The notes beneath the pieces were generated by a model. It made no database searches. It had not been told where the DNA came from and worked only from the letters and a program-made list of their open reading frames with translations. A stretch of 28,561 bases of DNA from an uncultured Collinsella sp. Lineage in GTDB: Bacteria; Actinomycetota; Coriobacteriia; Coriobacteriales; Coriobacteriaceae. Of the stretch, positions 1 to 7,922 are shown one piece after another. How positions within the stretch are numbered: position 1 is the stretch's first letter; each line of letters opens with the position of its first letter. Both the position numbers and the translations under genes were made by a program. The DNA is taken from positions 1 to 28,561 of the forward strand of contig UQHQ01000026.1 in NCBI GenBank assembly GCA_900540945.1, given 5' to 3'.

Positions 1-38
1 CTTATCGTATGGCCGACGGAGGCCCCGGCGAACGCGGG

Positions 39-138
39 GCGAGCCGCATTCACGCCAATCTGACGTTCAATTTCGAGGGCGCGACCAGAAGGTCAGCGCC
101 CTCTCATTTCACGTCACCTTGGCGCAAATGCGGCTCGC
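39..138. repeat. Long nested inverted repeat at the window edge
   Basis: Outer arms at 39-66 and 111-138 pair over 28 bases with four mismatches. Inside them is a second hairpin whose stem runs 75-86 / 91-103 (GAGGGCGCGACC, AGAA tetraloop, one bulged A). The whole ~100-base segment can fold into one rod. No open reading frame here looks coding. It may be a structured 3' end or terminator of a gene lying left of the window, or a palindromic repeat. Only the pairing is seen; the role is unknown. Confidence 0.6.
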
Positions 139-186
139 TCACTGTTGACGACTGACATCGAGTGCTCTGTTGTCGAAACGCGCCAA

Positions 187-228
187 CAACAAGGCCCGGC
201 TCCGTTGCGGCGGAGCCGGGCCTTGTTG
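187..228. terminator. Perfect 18-bp hairpin, possible terminator
   Basis: Arms 187-204 and 211-228 are perfectly complementary (18 bp, very GC-rich) around a 6-base loop. There is no proper T-run on either side, so it is not a textbook rho-independent terminator. It lies between the GntR gene, which ends at 279 on the minus strand, and whatever lies to the left. Confidence 0.5.
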
Positions 229-243
229 CATTTGCCCAGATAA

Positions 244-280
244 AACCTGCCAAAATAAACCTGTCCTCTTTTGGCAGGTT
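244..280 (-). terminator. Terminator of the GntR-family gene
   Basis: A perfect 12-bp stem (244-255 with 269-280, AACCTGCCAAAA) surrounds a 13-base loop. Read on the minus strand it is followed by TTTTA. It overlaps the stop codon of the GntR-family gene at 279-281, so the 3' end of that message folds directly at the stop. Confidence 0.6.
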
Positions 281-1010
281 AGCGGAGCTTGCTGGTCTCG
301 AAATACTTGGGATATTGGTCCAGGACCTCGGTCTGGTTGCGGAACATCATATGCAGGTGCTTGCTGACCAAAAAGCTCGCCTCGATGGGGTCGCGGCCGG
401 CGATGGCGCGGCGGATTTGCTTGTGCTCGTTAACAATCTCCTGATTGTCGAGCCTCTGCGTGGCGGCGCGCAGCCAGCGGAAGCGCTCCAGATCGGCATT
501 GGTCGCCTCGAGCCACGACCACACGGTGCTGCGGCACGCGATGCTAAAGATCATGCGGTGCATGAGGTTGTCGCTTAAAAAGAATCCGATGCGATCCTCT
601 TCGGCCATGGCCTTTTCCTGCAGCGCGATGGCTCGGTCGAGCTGCTCGATGCCTGCCGAGGTGGCACGGGCGCAGCACTCCACAATCACCTGTTTTTCCA
701 AGTGTTCGCGAATGTAGCAGGCGCTCTCGGCAAAGGTGAGGTTGATGGGCGAGACATAGGTGCCGCTTTGGGGCACGGTGCGCACCAGGCTCTCTTGCGC
801 CAGACGCACCAGCGCCTCGCGCACAGGGGTGCGTCCCATATCCAGGTCATCGCAAAGCTGCTTGACGCCTAGCTTTTCGCCCGGCTTGTAGTCCAGGTAG
901 ACGATTTTGCGCCGAATGGTGTGGTAGGACTGGTCCTGTAGGCTCGTTTCCTGCTCGCCGATGTGCATCGATTCTTCCATTGCGCCTCGCAACTGTTCTA
1001 TCAAACTCAT
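279..1010 (-). CDS. GntR-family regulator, FadR/FCD type
   Basis: A 243-residue one-component transcription regulator. Residues ~25-90 form the winged helix-turn-helix typical of GntR proteins (GEKLGVKQLCDDLDMGRTPV, then REAL and a wing SGTYVSP). Residues ~95-225 are all-helical with the spaced Arg/His/Asp pattern of an FCD ligand-binding domain, which in this family binds small organic acids, often with a metal. The ligand cannot be read from sequence. Two starts are possible: the ATG at 1010 has no clear ribosome site, while an in-frame ATG at 980 follows GCGAGGCGCA, giving a 233-residue protein. It is divergent from the YeiH-type transporter gene at 1174 and may control it. That link rests on position only. 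Confidence 0.85.
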   Translation of the reverse strand: MSLIEQLRGAMEESMHIGEQETSLQDQSYHTIRRKIVYLDYKPGEKLGVKQLCDDLDMGRTPVREALVRLAQESLVRTVPQSGTYVSPINLTFAESACYIREHLEKQVIVECCARATSAGIEQLDRAIALQEKAMAEEDRIGFFLSDNLMHRMIFSIACRSTVWSWLEATNADLERFRWLRAATQRLDNQEIVNEHKQIRRAIAGRDPIEASFLVSKHLHMMFRNQTEVLDQYPKYFETSKLR

Positions 1011-1173
1011 ATGTCAGTTGTTTATTATGCCGCGAACCAGCTCTCCGCGGTGGGTAATTCGGCTGTTGCCCGAGAACTATTGCGGCATCTTAGTCTGTAT
1101 TTGCGCAAGGCTGTGCTCAATGTTGCCGTATCATAAGCCGTCGCAAACGTGAAATAGAAAGAAGGAATCCTAT

Positions 1174-2208
1174 ATGCAACTGGCGAATATCGTACGCGAG
1201 CGCTGGAAGGGCGTCTTGTTCTGCCTGATCATCGCTATCCCCGCGACGTTGCTCGGTAAACAGATTGAGGTGGTCGGCGGGCCGGTATTTGCCATCCTCT
1301 TTGGCATGGTCCTGGCGCTCGTCTTTCCCAAGAATCGTCGCGAACAGCTCGCCGCCGGCGTCACCTATACGTCCAAAAAAGTCTTGCAGTACGCGGTTAT
1401 CCTGCTTGGCTTTGGCATGAACCTCTCCCAGATTCTGTCCAAGGGCGCCCAGTCGCTGCCGATTATCGTGGCGACGATCTCGACCTCGCTTGTCATCGCC
1501 TTCGTGCTCTGCCGCGTCATGAACGTGCCGGGTAAGATCGCGACGCTTGTGGGTGTGGGTTCGTCGATTTGCGGCGGTTCTGCCATCGCCGCGACCGCAC
1601 CCGTCATCGATGCCGACGATCGCGAGATTGCCCAGGCTATTTCGGTCATCTTCCTGTTTAACGTTATCGCGGCGCTCGTGTTTCCGACGCTCGGCGGCAT
1701 GCTCGGGCTGACCAACGAGGGCTTTGGCCTGTTTGCCGGCACCGCCATTAACGACACCTCGTCCGTAACGGCTGCGGCGAGCGCTTGGGACAGCATGCAT
1801 CCCGGCGCTAATGTGCTCGAGAGCGCCACGGTGGTCAAGCTCACCAGGACGCTGGCCATCATTCCCATCACGTTGGTCCTCGCGTGCTGGCAGATGCATC
1901 TGGCACGCAAGGCCGGAGGCGACGCCAAAAGCACGTTCTCGTTTAAACGCGCGTTTCCCATGTTTGTGCTGTTCTTTGTGTTGGCGAGCGTAATCACCAC
2001 GGTGCTTCAGCTTCCCGCGTCCTTTACGGCGCCCATCAAGGAGCTGTCGAAGTTCTTTATTGTGATGGCCATGGCGGCTATTGGTTTTAATACCGATATC
2101 GTCGAGCTGGTCAAAAAGGGTGGCAAACCTATCGCATTGGGCTTTTGCTGCTGGATTGGCATTGCGTGCATGAGTTTGGGAATGCAGCACGTGCTGGGAA
2201 TCTGGTAG
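1174..2208 (+). CDS. yeiH: YeiH-family (UPF0324) putative anion exporter
   Basis: A 344-residue integral membrane protein with about ten hydrophobic segments. The family is annotated as a putative sulfate exporter (YeiH/UPF0324), though transport has not been firmly shown for most members. Family marks visible here are the glycine-rich GVGSSICGGSAIAATAPVI stretch near residues 125-143 and TAINDTSSVTAAAS near 190-203. The ATG at 1174 follows GAAGGA at 1161-1166 with a 7-base gap. It is divergent from the GntR/FCD regulator, with about 160 bases between them. In other bacteria YeiH genes often sit next to a LysR-type regulator, so this pairing is slightly different. Confidence 0.85.
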   Translation: MQLANIVRERWKGVLFCLIIAIPATLLGKQIEVVGGPVFAILFGMVLALVFPKNRREQLAAGVTYTSKKVLQYAVILLGFGMNLSQILSKGAQSLPIIVATISTSLVIAFVLCRVMNVPGKIATLVGVGSSICGGSAIAATAPVIDADDREIAQAISVIFLFNVIAALVFPTLGGMLGLTNEGFGLFAGTAINDTSSVTAAASAWDSMHPGANVLESATVVKLTRTLAIIPITLVLACWQMHLARKAGGDAKSTFSFKRAFPMFVLFFVLASVITTVLQLPASFTAPIKELSKFFIVMAMAAIGFNTDIVELVKKGGKPIALGFCCWIGIACMSLGMQHVLGIW

Positions 2209-2260
2209 AGAAGTAGCTGATTTGCGTGTTGCGTGCTGGCGAGCGCATACCTGCGGTGGA

Positions 2261-2325
2261 GCGATAGGAGCTCTTGCGGGTATGGCTTGTCCGCAGGTTG
2301 ATAGGTCCCGAAGAGCTCTTATCGC
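2261..2325. repeat. Intergenic hairpin after the YeiH gene
   Basis: Arms 2261-2275 and 2311-2325 pair over 15 bases with one mismatch (GCGATAGGAGCTCTT against its complement). A smaller GCGG/CCGC pair lies inside. It sits in the ~260-base gap between the YeiH gene and the NtrC-like regulator. There is no T-run, so termination is possible but unproven; a leader structure for the downstream gene is the alternative. Confidence 0.5.
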
Positions 2326-2472
2326 CCCGCCAGGATGGCGATGCGGGGCAATTCATATATTCGCAAGAAGGCACCGCGGGCCCTATAGTGTTTGGTGAAC
2401 ATTATCGTTCAATTTTGAAACACTTGAGATGCCGGGTCTCAGATGGGGCCGCGGCTGGAGACGGGGCGAACC

Positions 2473-3690
2473 ATGGACAGCGATGCCAAGCTGCAGATTC
2501 TGATTGAGGCATTGTCCGCAGCCGGAGCATCGGCGCTGGCAATCGACGGGCGCGGTGGCGTTGTAATCTCGACTATGAGTGACGCGGCGCTCGAGCAGGA
2601 TATCGCTGCTTTTGTTTCCGAGCGTCTCGCTCGCGTGGGCGATGGGGCACGCCTGGTGATGGGCCACGAGGGCGTGCGGTTGAGCTTGACGGTGCGCCCG
2701 ACGGCCAAGGAGCGCGGAGCGCTTTGGGTGGTCGTGGCGCATGAGGTGCGCGCCGCTGCGACGCATGCGGGCATCGAGTGGCTCAATGCCGACGAAGTTG
2801 AGGCTCGCTACGCGTCGAGCACGTACGGCATCGTCGAAGACGCGGCGGCGGTCGCTGCCCCCGTACGGGAGAGCTATGCGCGTGGGGTGCCCCTTATGCT
2901 CGAGGGCGAGCTGGGCGCGGGGCAGGATCAGATTGCAAGACGCCTGTACCTGGATGGACCCTATGCCGATCAGCCCTTTGTGTCCGTTGCGCTCGATGAG
3001 CTTACGGATCGCGGCTGGCGCCATCTGCTCAAAAGTTCCGAATCGCCGCTATTCCAAACGGGGCTGACACTTTGCATGGGCGGCTGGCATGCTGTTGGCC
3101 CCCAACGTCTGCGCGAGCTCGTGTCCGCAATGATCGACACGGCGCTCGCAACTCGTTGCCATGTGGTGTTGACGGCAAACGATATGCCGGGCGGCGGCGA
3201 AAGCGATCAGGCTGCTTTTGTAACCGAGCGTCTGGCCTGTGCAGTGAGTGTGGCGCCGGCGATTGCCGAGCAGGGCGGCGCGTCGGAAAAGGTTGCGCGC
3301 TATCTGGGGTATCTGGCAGATATGTTTAAGACGGGTGCCCCCATGTTGTCCGCCGCCGCGGCAGAGACGCTCGATGCATACCGTTGGCCCCGCAATTACC
3401 TGCAGCTGCGTGAAGTCTCTGAACGACTCTATATATTAGTGGGGGCTGGAACGGTGGAGCGTGCCGTGGCGAAAGAGGTGCTTGCCCAGGAGGACGTTAT
3501 CAAGACCGCGACCTTTGGCGCCCCGGCGCTCGAAAGCGATTTGTACATCTTGCGTCCCCTGGCCGATACCGAGCGCGATGTCGCACGGTTGGTTCTGCAG
3601 CACCTTCACGGCAACAGGACACGTGCGGCAGAGGTGCTCGGTATAAGCCGCACGACTTTATGGCGCCTGCTGAAGGACAACGACCGCTGA
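2473..3690 (+). CDS. NtrC-like regulator with degenerate AAA+ domain and Fis-type HTH
   Basis: A 405-residue protein with three parts: an N-terminal region of ~135 residues that I do not recognise, a domain aligning with the AAA+ module of sigma-54 activators, and a C-terminal Fis-type helix-turn-helix (NRTRAAEVLGISRTTLWRLL). The AAA+ part is recognisable by ARRLYLDGPYADQPFVSVAL and by YRWPRNYLQLREVSERL, the counterpart of WPGNVRELRNVIER. The Walker A equivalent is GELGAGQDQ with Gln where Lys is required. The Walker B equivalent is LTLCMGGWH without the acidic pair. No GAFTGA loop is visible. It therefore probably does not hydrolyse ATP or remodel sigma-54 polymerase and may act as a plain DNA-binding regulator. 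The ATG at 2473 has GGAG at 2457-2460; an in-frame ATG at 2443 lacks a ribosome site. Confidence 0.8.
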   Translation: MDSDAKLQILIEALSAAGASALAIDGRGGVVISTMSDAALEQDIAAFVSERLARVGDGARLVMGHEGVRLSLTVRPTAKERGALWVVVAHEVRAAATHAGIEWLNADEVEARYASSTYGIVEDAAAVAAPVRESYARGVPLMLEGELGAGQDQIARRLYLDGPYADQPFVSVALDELTDRGWRHLLKSSESPLFQTGLTLCMGGWHAVGPQRLRELVSAMIDTALATRCHVVLTANDMPGGGESDQAAFVTERLACAVSVAPAIAEQGGASEKVARYLGYLADMFKTGAPMLSAAAAETLDAYRWPRNYLQLREVSERLYILVGAGTVERAVAKEVLAQEDVIKTATFGAPALESDLYILRPLADTERDVARLVLQHLHGNRTRAAEVLGISRTTLWRLLKDNDR

Positions 3691-3773
3691 GCGAGGCGCC
3701 GTGACCGCGTGCGGCGCGTGTGATACAGTCCAAAGAAGCATTGTTTCGATTGTGTTACGGCGTGCGGGAGAGT

Positions 3774-4349
3774 ATGGCGGAGACTTCAAAAACGAACCGA
3801 ACAAAGCGAAGTGCGGCGCCGGTCGGCCGGCGTACGACTTCGCGGACGTGGGGCAAAAGCGCCTCGGGGTTCGACGGCTCGTTCAAGCGCACAAAATATG
3901 GCTATCCTTCGGCAAGCGCTCGCTTGGCCATGCAGGCCGAATCCTCGTTGTGGGGACGAAGGCGCGTGGTGGGCTCAAAGCTCAAGCACGATGAAACGCT
4001 CGGCTACATTAGCCGTGGCGCTGCTCGCCGTAGCGGCCTCAATCCTGCAGGCTGGCATCGTTACGTGCCGATCGTGGTCGTTGCTGCGATAGTCGTCATC
4101 GCGCTCGCAGCGCTTGGCTATGCCGGCGGCGGCGCGAGCCTGGGCACGATGTTCAAATCTCCCGAGCTCGCGCATGTTGGCACGGAGCTTGTTGAAGGCG
4201 CACGAGACCAGACGGGTGTGGCGCCCCAGCGTGGCATGGTCGCAGCTGCTGCCACCATTGCCGATGCGCAAAAGAACGAGGACGAACAAGGCGACGGCGC
4301 CAAAACGACTCACACGAACGAAACGACGACAACTCCATCGGCAAGATAA
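3774..4349 (+). CDS. Single-span membrane protein of unknown function
   Basis: A 191-residue protein I do not recognise. Residues 1-96 are rich in Lys, Arg, Ser and Thr and should lie in the cytoplasm. One clear transmembrane helix follows at ~98-118 (YVPIVVVAAIVVIALAALGY). The remaining ~70 residues are outside and end in an acidic, Thr/Lys-rich low-complexity tail. The basic segment before the helix gives an N-in topology. The ATG at 3774 has GGGAG just upstream; a GTG at 3720 would add 18 residues but lacks a ribosome site. It starts ~80 bases after the NtrC-like gene and could share its transcript. Confidence 0.65.
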   Translation: MAETSKTNRTKRSAAPVGRRTTSRTWGKSASGFDGSFKRTKYGYPSASARLAMQAESSLWGRRRVVGSKLKHDETLGYISRGAARRSGLNPAGWHRYVPIVVVAAIVVIALAALGYAGGGASLGTMFKSPELAHVGTELVEGARDQTGVAPQRGMVAAAATIADAQKNEDEQGDGAKTTHTNETTTTPSAR

Positions 4350-4393
4350 GTTGCGAGTGGGGCAGCAAATATGGGACGGGGCCTTTCAGCGGG

Positions 4394-4417
4394 TCCGCCG
4401 TTCGTTAGAACGGCGGA
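4394..4417 (-). terminator. Hairpin at the nitroreductase 3' end
   Basis: A 10-bp perfect stem (4394-4403 with 4408-4417) with loop GTTA spans the stop codon of the nitroreductase gene. No T-run follows on either strand, so it is a weak terminator candidate for the two convergent genes. Confidence 0.4.
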
Positions 4418-4932
4418 ACATACACCACGTTTTCGCGGCGGGGCTTGGCCTCGGGAAGCGTGCCCTCGGCATAGCCCAGGATGCAGTTGCCAACACCGCG
4501 CAGGCTTCCGTCGGCGGACAGACCCCAGCTGGCCAGCAGCTCCAGGCCCTCGGGCGAATCGAAAACCTCGTGGGCGCGATGAATCCAGCATGAATCAACG
4601 CCCAGCGCATAGGCTGCGTTGAGCAGGTTGCCCATGGCGAGCGAGCCGTCTTCCAGGTGCGTGGGCACGCTGCGGTCGACCAGCACCACCACAACGGTCT
4701 TGGCGCCGTAGAAGGGATCTCCCTCTCTGCCCATAACTTGGGCGTTGAGCTGCGAGAGGCGCTCGACGGTTGCGGGGTCGGTGACGGCGACGAACGTGAC
4801 CGGCTGGCGTCCCATGCCGCTCGGCGCGTACTGGCCGGCTTCGATAATGCGTGCGAGCTTCTCGGCCTCGACAGGGCGATCGCTGTATTTGCGGCAGCTG
4901 CGGCGGTGGATGAGTGCTTCGATGGTCTCCAT
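4405..4932 (-). CDS. Nitroreductase-family flavoprotein
   Basis: A 175-residue protein of the nitroreductase/FMN-reductase family, which uses FMN and NAD(P)H to reduce nitro groups, quinones or other electron acceptors in the cytoplasm. The N-terminus METIEALIHRRSCRKYSDRP is the classic RRS.R.Y FMN-phosphate motif, followed by LARIIEAGQYAPSGMGRQP, where the Pro-Ser-Gly loop contacts flavin. GVGNCILGYAEG near the C-terminus matches the second flavin-binding segment. The ATG at 4932 has AGGAGG four bases upstream; the longer in-frame reading to 5025 has no such site. It is convergent with the membrane-protein gene on its left. The substrate cannot be predicted. Confidence 0.88.
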   Translation of the reverse strand: METIEALIHRRSCRKYSDRPVEAEKLARIIEAGQYAPSGMGRQPVTFVAVTDPATVERLSQLNAQVMGREGDPFYGAKTVVVVLVDRSVPTHLEDGSLAMGNLLNAAYALGVDSCWIHRAHEVFDSPEGLELLASWGLSADGSLRGVGNCILGYAEGTLPEAKPRRENVVYVPPF

Positions 4933-5224
4933 GGGTCCTCCTGACGTTGGTTTCGATGCCTCGTTCTTACCCGCCGAACCAAAACCGTAATCGCGTAGTC
5001 GGCCCCAAACAACGCAAGCTACCAAGTGGAAAAGTTGGTTTGCATAAAACTTCAGCCAGAATGTGACAAACCGGTGGGATGGTTAAACGTTTTATCCCGT
5101 CTACCCTGCGGTTTTTTACCACTTGCCTAAATGATGCGCGCATAAGCTCTGATAAAGGTTTTACTAAAGGAGCACCAACGTTTATCAACGCGCCATGGTG
5201 GCGCCGGGCCAGGAGGTAACTATC

Positions 5225-5515
5225 ATGTTCCAGGCTGGAGATGTCGTCGAGACCGACTTCGAAGGATTTCTGAAGCTGCTGCGTTCCAAGACGCGCGCTT
5301 TCGTGTCGATCAATGATCACGAGTACTACATCACGCACACCGATGGCTATTGGCGTGTTCAGGATTGCGAGGCCCTCAACGATAAGGGCCACTTTACTGA
5401 CTGCTCCGAGCTGGTCAACACGGTCTGCGAGGTCGTCGAGCTGCCTTGGATCTGCGGCAAGAGCCTGCACGACAGCTTTGCGGGCGCAACGGTCTACGAG
5501 GCCGTCGCTGCCTAA
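5225..5515 (+). CDS. Small protein of unknown function
   Basis: A 96-residue soluble, acidic protein that I cannot assign to a family. It has no signal peptide or membrane segment. Four cysteines are present (DCEALN, DCSEL, VCEVV, ICGK). The start at 5225 is supported by AGGAGG at 5211-5216; the reading upstream to 5195 lacks this. The gene is followed by a strong terminator, so it is probably a single-gene transcript. The ~290 bases upstream, to the nitroreductase start at 4932, hold AT-rich sequence suitable for a promoter, but I could not settle on a good -35/-10 pair. Confidence 0.75.
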   Translation: MFQAGDVVETDFEGFLKLLRSKTRAFVSINDHEYYITHTDGYWRVQDCEALNDKGHFTDCSELVNTVCEVVELPWICGKSLHDSFAGATVYEAVAA

Positions 5516-5542
5516 CGGGCAAATACATCGCTATTCTCGCGT

Positions 5543-5578
5543 GACCGCCGGCGCCGCCCCCGCGCCGGCGGTCTTTTT
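5543..5578 (+). terminator. Rho-independent terminator
   Basis: A perfect 12-bp GC stem (5543-5554 with 5562-5573) is followed by five T's (5574-5578). It lies 28 bases after the stop of the 96-residue protein gene and separates it from the MarR operon. Confidence 0.92.
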
Positions 5579-5621
5579 CTATCGATATGCAATGTAGAGC
5601 CGACCATATATATCGAGCTTA

Positions 5622-5650
5622 TTGACGATAGTCAAAACTCGGACTAATCT
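5622..5650 (+). promoter_or_regulatory. Promoter of the marR-ABC operon
   Basis: TTGACG (5622-5627), a 17-base spacer and TAATCT (5645-5650) make a good vegetative-type promoter, which predicts a start near 5657. The spacer is almost filled by one copy of a 14-bp repeat (see the operator entry). Confidence 0.65.
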
Positions 5651-5678
5651 AGAAATACAAATTGGTCAAAACTCGGAC
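5631..5678 (+). promoter_or_regulatory. Two direct 14-bp repeats, likely MarR operator
   Basis: GTCAAAACTCGGAC occurs exactly twice, at 5631-5644 and 5665-5678, 34 bases apart and so on roughly the same face of the helix. The first copy fills the promoter spacer and the second lies just after the predicted transcription start. A protein bound here would block initiation. Self-control by the MarR protein encoded next is the simplest reading, although MarR sites are more often inverted than direct repeats. Confidence 0.6.
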
Positions 5679-5696
5679 AATCGAATGGTGGGATAG

Positions 5697-6197
5697 ATGA
5701 ATAGTGCGGTTACGCTGGTCGATTTCGACCGGATGCTCAACGGACTCGACCATATCTATTCGGAGTTCTCGCGCACCTGCGGTCTTTCGGACTGCGCCTA
5801 TTGGATGCTCGTCGACACCAGCACGGCGGGCGGTAGTATCGCCGTGAGCCGTCTGACAGGCGAATGGTTCTATAGCAAGCAGACCATTAACTCGGCGATC
5901 AAGACGCTTAGGGCGCGAGGGCTTGCGACGTTGGAGTTTGCCGAGGGCAGTCGTAAGAATAAGGTCGTTTGTTTGACCGATGAGGGCCGGCGGTTCGCCG
6001 AGCACTATGCGTTGCCGGCGGTTAAAGCCGAGCAGCGTGCTTTTGGCGCGCTCGAGTCTTGGGAACAGCGTGAGATTATGCGCTTGGTCGGCAAGTTCTC
6101 CCATGTTCTTAACGAAGAGTGCGAGGCGTTTAAACAGCAGATGGCCGCCGAGAGCCAAGTGGAAAAACAAGAAGAGGGGGAAACGTGCGACTCTTGA
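5697..6197 (+). CDS. MarR-family transcription regulator
   Basis: A 166-residue winged-helix regulator. Residues ~55-110 hold the recognition helix and wing: SRLTGEWFYSKQTINSAIKT, then RARGLATLEFAEGSRKNKVVCLTDEG, which is the MarR wing and its conserved linker. The flanking helices form the dimer region. MarR proteins usually repress drug-export or stress genes and let go of DNA when they bind an aromatic ligand. The gene overlaps the first ABC gene by 13 bases, so the two are probably translated together, and the operator-like repeats upstream point to self-repression. The ATG at 5697 follows GGTGGGATAG. The predicted role is an exporter switch responding to an unknown compound. Confidence 0.85.
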   Translation: MNSAVTLVDFDRMLNGLDHIYSEFSRTCGLSDCAYWMLVDTSTAGGSIAVSRLTGEWFYSKQTINSAIKTLRARGLATLEFAEGSRKNKVVCLTDEGRRFAEHYALPAVKAEQRAFGALESWEQREIMRLVGKFSHVLNEECEAFKQQMAAESQVEKQEEGETCDS

Positions 6198-7921
6198 TGA
6201 GGTTTATGAGGCCGTATCGCGGGCTGATTGCGGTGACGCTGTTTGCGGTGCTGATAGATAACGTCGGTACGCTGTTGGTTCCCACGATGCTGGCGAACAT
6301 GGTCAACACCGGTATTACCACGGGCGATGTCGACTATATTTTACGCAACGGCCTGTACATGCTTATCGCGACCGGCATGGCCAGCGGCGGCACGGTGCTG
6401 GGCTGCTATCTTTCGGCGCGCCTGGCCGCCAACGTGGCCTGCGATATCCGCAATGCCGTGTACGACAAGTCGCTCGAACTCGCGGCCAGCGACTTTGAGC
6501 GCTTTGGCACGGGTTCGATGATCACGCGCTCACTCAACGACATCAACGTGATTCAGCAGGCTATCCTTCAGACGATTCAGTTGGTGCTGCCGGTGCCGTT
6601 CTTGGCCGTGGCGGGCATCATCTTTGCCTGGTTTATCGATCCCGCCATGGGCACGCTGCTGGGCGTGGTCGTTGCGATCGTGCTGGTGGCGGCGGTCTTT
6701 ACCGTTGCCAACGCCGCGCCGATCTTTATGCGCCTGCAGAGCTTTATCGACCGCATGAACGTGGTGCTGCGCGAGAACATCGTGGGCGTGCGCGTCATCC
6801 GCGCATTTAACAAGGAGCGCCACGAGGAGCAGCGCCTGGACGAGGTGTTTAGCGATTACGCGGCCAATGCCATCAAGGTCAACCACCTGTTTGTGGGTCT
6901 CGACAGCTCCAGCTTCTTTTTGATGAACATCGCCGAGGTGGCGGTGCTGTGGGTGGGCGGCAACCGCGTGGGCGTCCATGCCATGCAAATCGGCAGCATC
7001 TCGGCCGTGTTGGAATACGCGATCCTGATCCTGTTCTTTGTGATGATGGCGCAGATGGTGATTCTGACGCTTCCGCGCGCTGCGGCGTGCCTCAACCGTG
7101 CGCAGCAGGTGCTCGAAATCGAGCCGAGCATCGTGGACGGCAAGGCTACGCTGGGCGACGGGGCGCCTGAGTCCGCAGATGGGGCCGACGCGGTGGCCGT
7201 GTTCGACCATATGTCGTTTCGTTTTGACGACGCCGACGAGGACACACTGCGCGATCTGAACTTTACCTGTCGCCGCGGTCAGACGACCGCGATCGTCGGC
7301 TCGACGGGTTCGGGCAAGTCGACGGTGGCCAAGCTCCTGCTGCGCTTCCACGACGCCACCAAGGGCGCCATTCGCCTGGACGGCGTCGACCTGCGCGAGC
7401 TTTCGCAAGGCGAAATTCGCGGGCGTATTGCCTATGTGCCGCAGAAGGCGTGGCTGTTCTCGGGCACCGTGGCAAGCAACCTGCGCTTTGGCAACGAAGA
7501 CGCGACCGAGGCCGACATGCTTCATGCACTCCAGGTTGCCCAGAGCACCTTTGTGCTCGATCAGCCGCAGGGGCTCGATACCCCGGTGGCGCAGGGCGGC
7601 ACGAACTTTTCGGGCGGCCAGCGCCAGCGTCTGGCTATCGCCCGTGCGCTCATGAAGCATGCCGATCTATATATCTTCGATGACAGTTTTTCGGCCCTGG
7701 ACTTTAAGACCGATGCCGCCCTGCGCCATGCGTTGCAAGACGAGACGCGTGACGCTGCGGTGCTCATCATCGCGCAGCGCATCTCGACGATCTTGCACGC
7801 CGACCAGATCGTCGTGCTCAAGGACGGCGAGGTTGTGGGCCTGGGCACGCATGGCGAGCTTATGGAAACCTGCGAGGTATACCGCGCTATCGCGGAATCG
7901 CAGATGAAGGGAGGTGAGTAG
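6185..7921 (+). CDS. ABC exporter half-transporter, degenerate-site subunit (pair 1)
   Basis: A 578-residue protein with an N-terminal six-helix membrane domain (~1-310) and a C-terminal ATPase domain. Walker A is GSTGSGKST at 372-380, the Q-loop is near 420, and the signature is NFSGGQRQR at 474. Walker B reads LYIFDD, so the residue that should be the catalytic Glu is Asp500. The switch His is Gln531 (IIAQRIST). These two changes mark the degenerate half of heterodimeric exporters of the TM287/288 or BmrCD kind. Start GTG at 6185, preceded by AGGGGG, overlaps the end of the marR gene. The partner gene follows after one base. It probably exports a drug, lipid or peptide across the cytoplasmic membrane; the substrate is unknown. 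Confidence 0.92.
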   Translation: MRLLMRFMRPYRGLIAVTLFAVLIDNVGTLLVPTMLANMVNTGITTGDVDYILRNGLYMLIATGMASGGTVLGCYLSARLAANVACDIRNAVYDKSLELAASDFERFGTGSMITRSLNDINVIQQAILQTIQLVLPVPFLAVAGIIFAWFIDPAMGTLLGVVVAIVLVAAVFTVANAAPIFMRLQSFIDRMNVVLRENIVGVRVIRAFNKERHEEQRLDEVFSDYAANAIKVNHLFVGLDSSSFFLMNIAEVAVLWVGGNRVGVHAMQIGSISAVLEYAILILFFVMMAQMVILTLPRAAACLNRAQQVLEIEPSIVDGKATLGDGAPESADGADAVAVFDHMSFRFDDADEDTLRDLNFTCRRGQTTAIVGSTGSGKSTVAKLLLRFHDATKGAIRLDGVDLRELSQGEIRGRIAYVPQKAWLFSGTVASNLRFGNEDATEADMLHALQVAQSTFVLDQPQGLDTPVAQGGTNFSGGQRQRLAIARALMKHADLYIFDDSFSALDFKTDAALRHALQDETRDAAVLIIAQRISTILHADQIVVLKDGEVVGLGTHGELMETCEVYRAIAESQMKGGE

Positions 7922-7922
7922 C

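Noticed and set aside
1117..2190. A long minus-strand frame opposite the YeiH-type gene
   Set aside because: It is a GC-rich shadow. The plus-strand product is a clear membrane transporter with a good ribosome site; the minus product is an Arg/His-rich sequence without domains. Comparable shadows lie opposite the ABC genes and ilvE.
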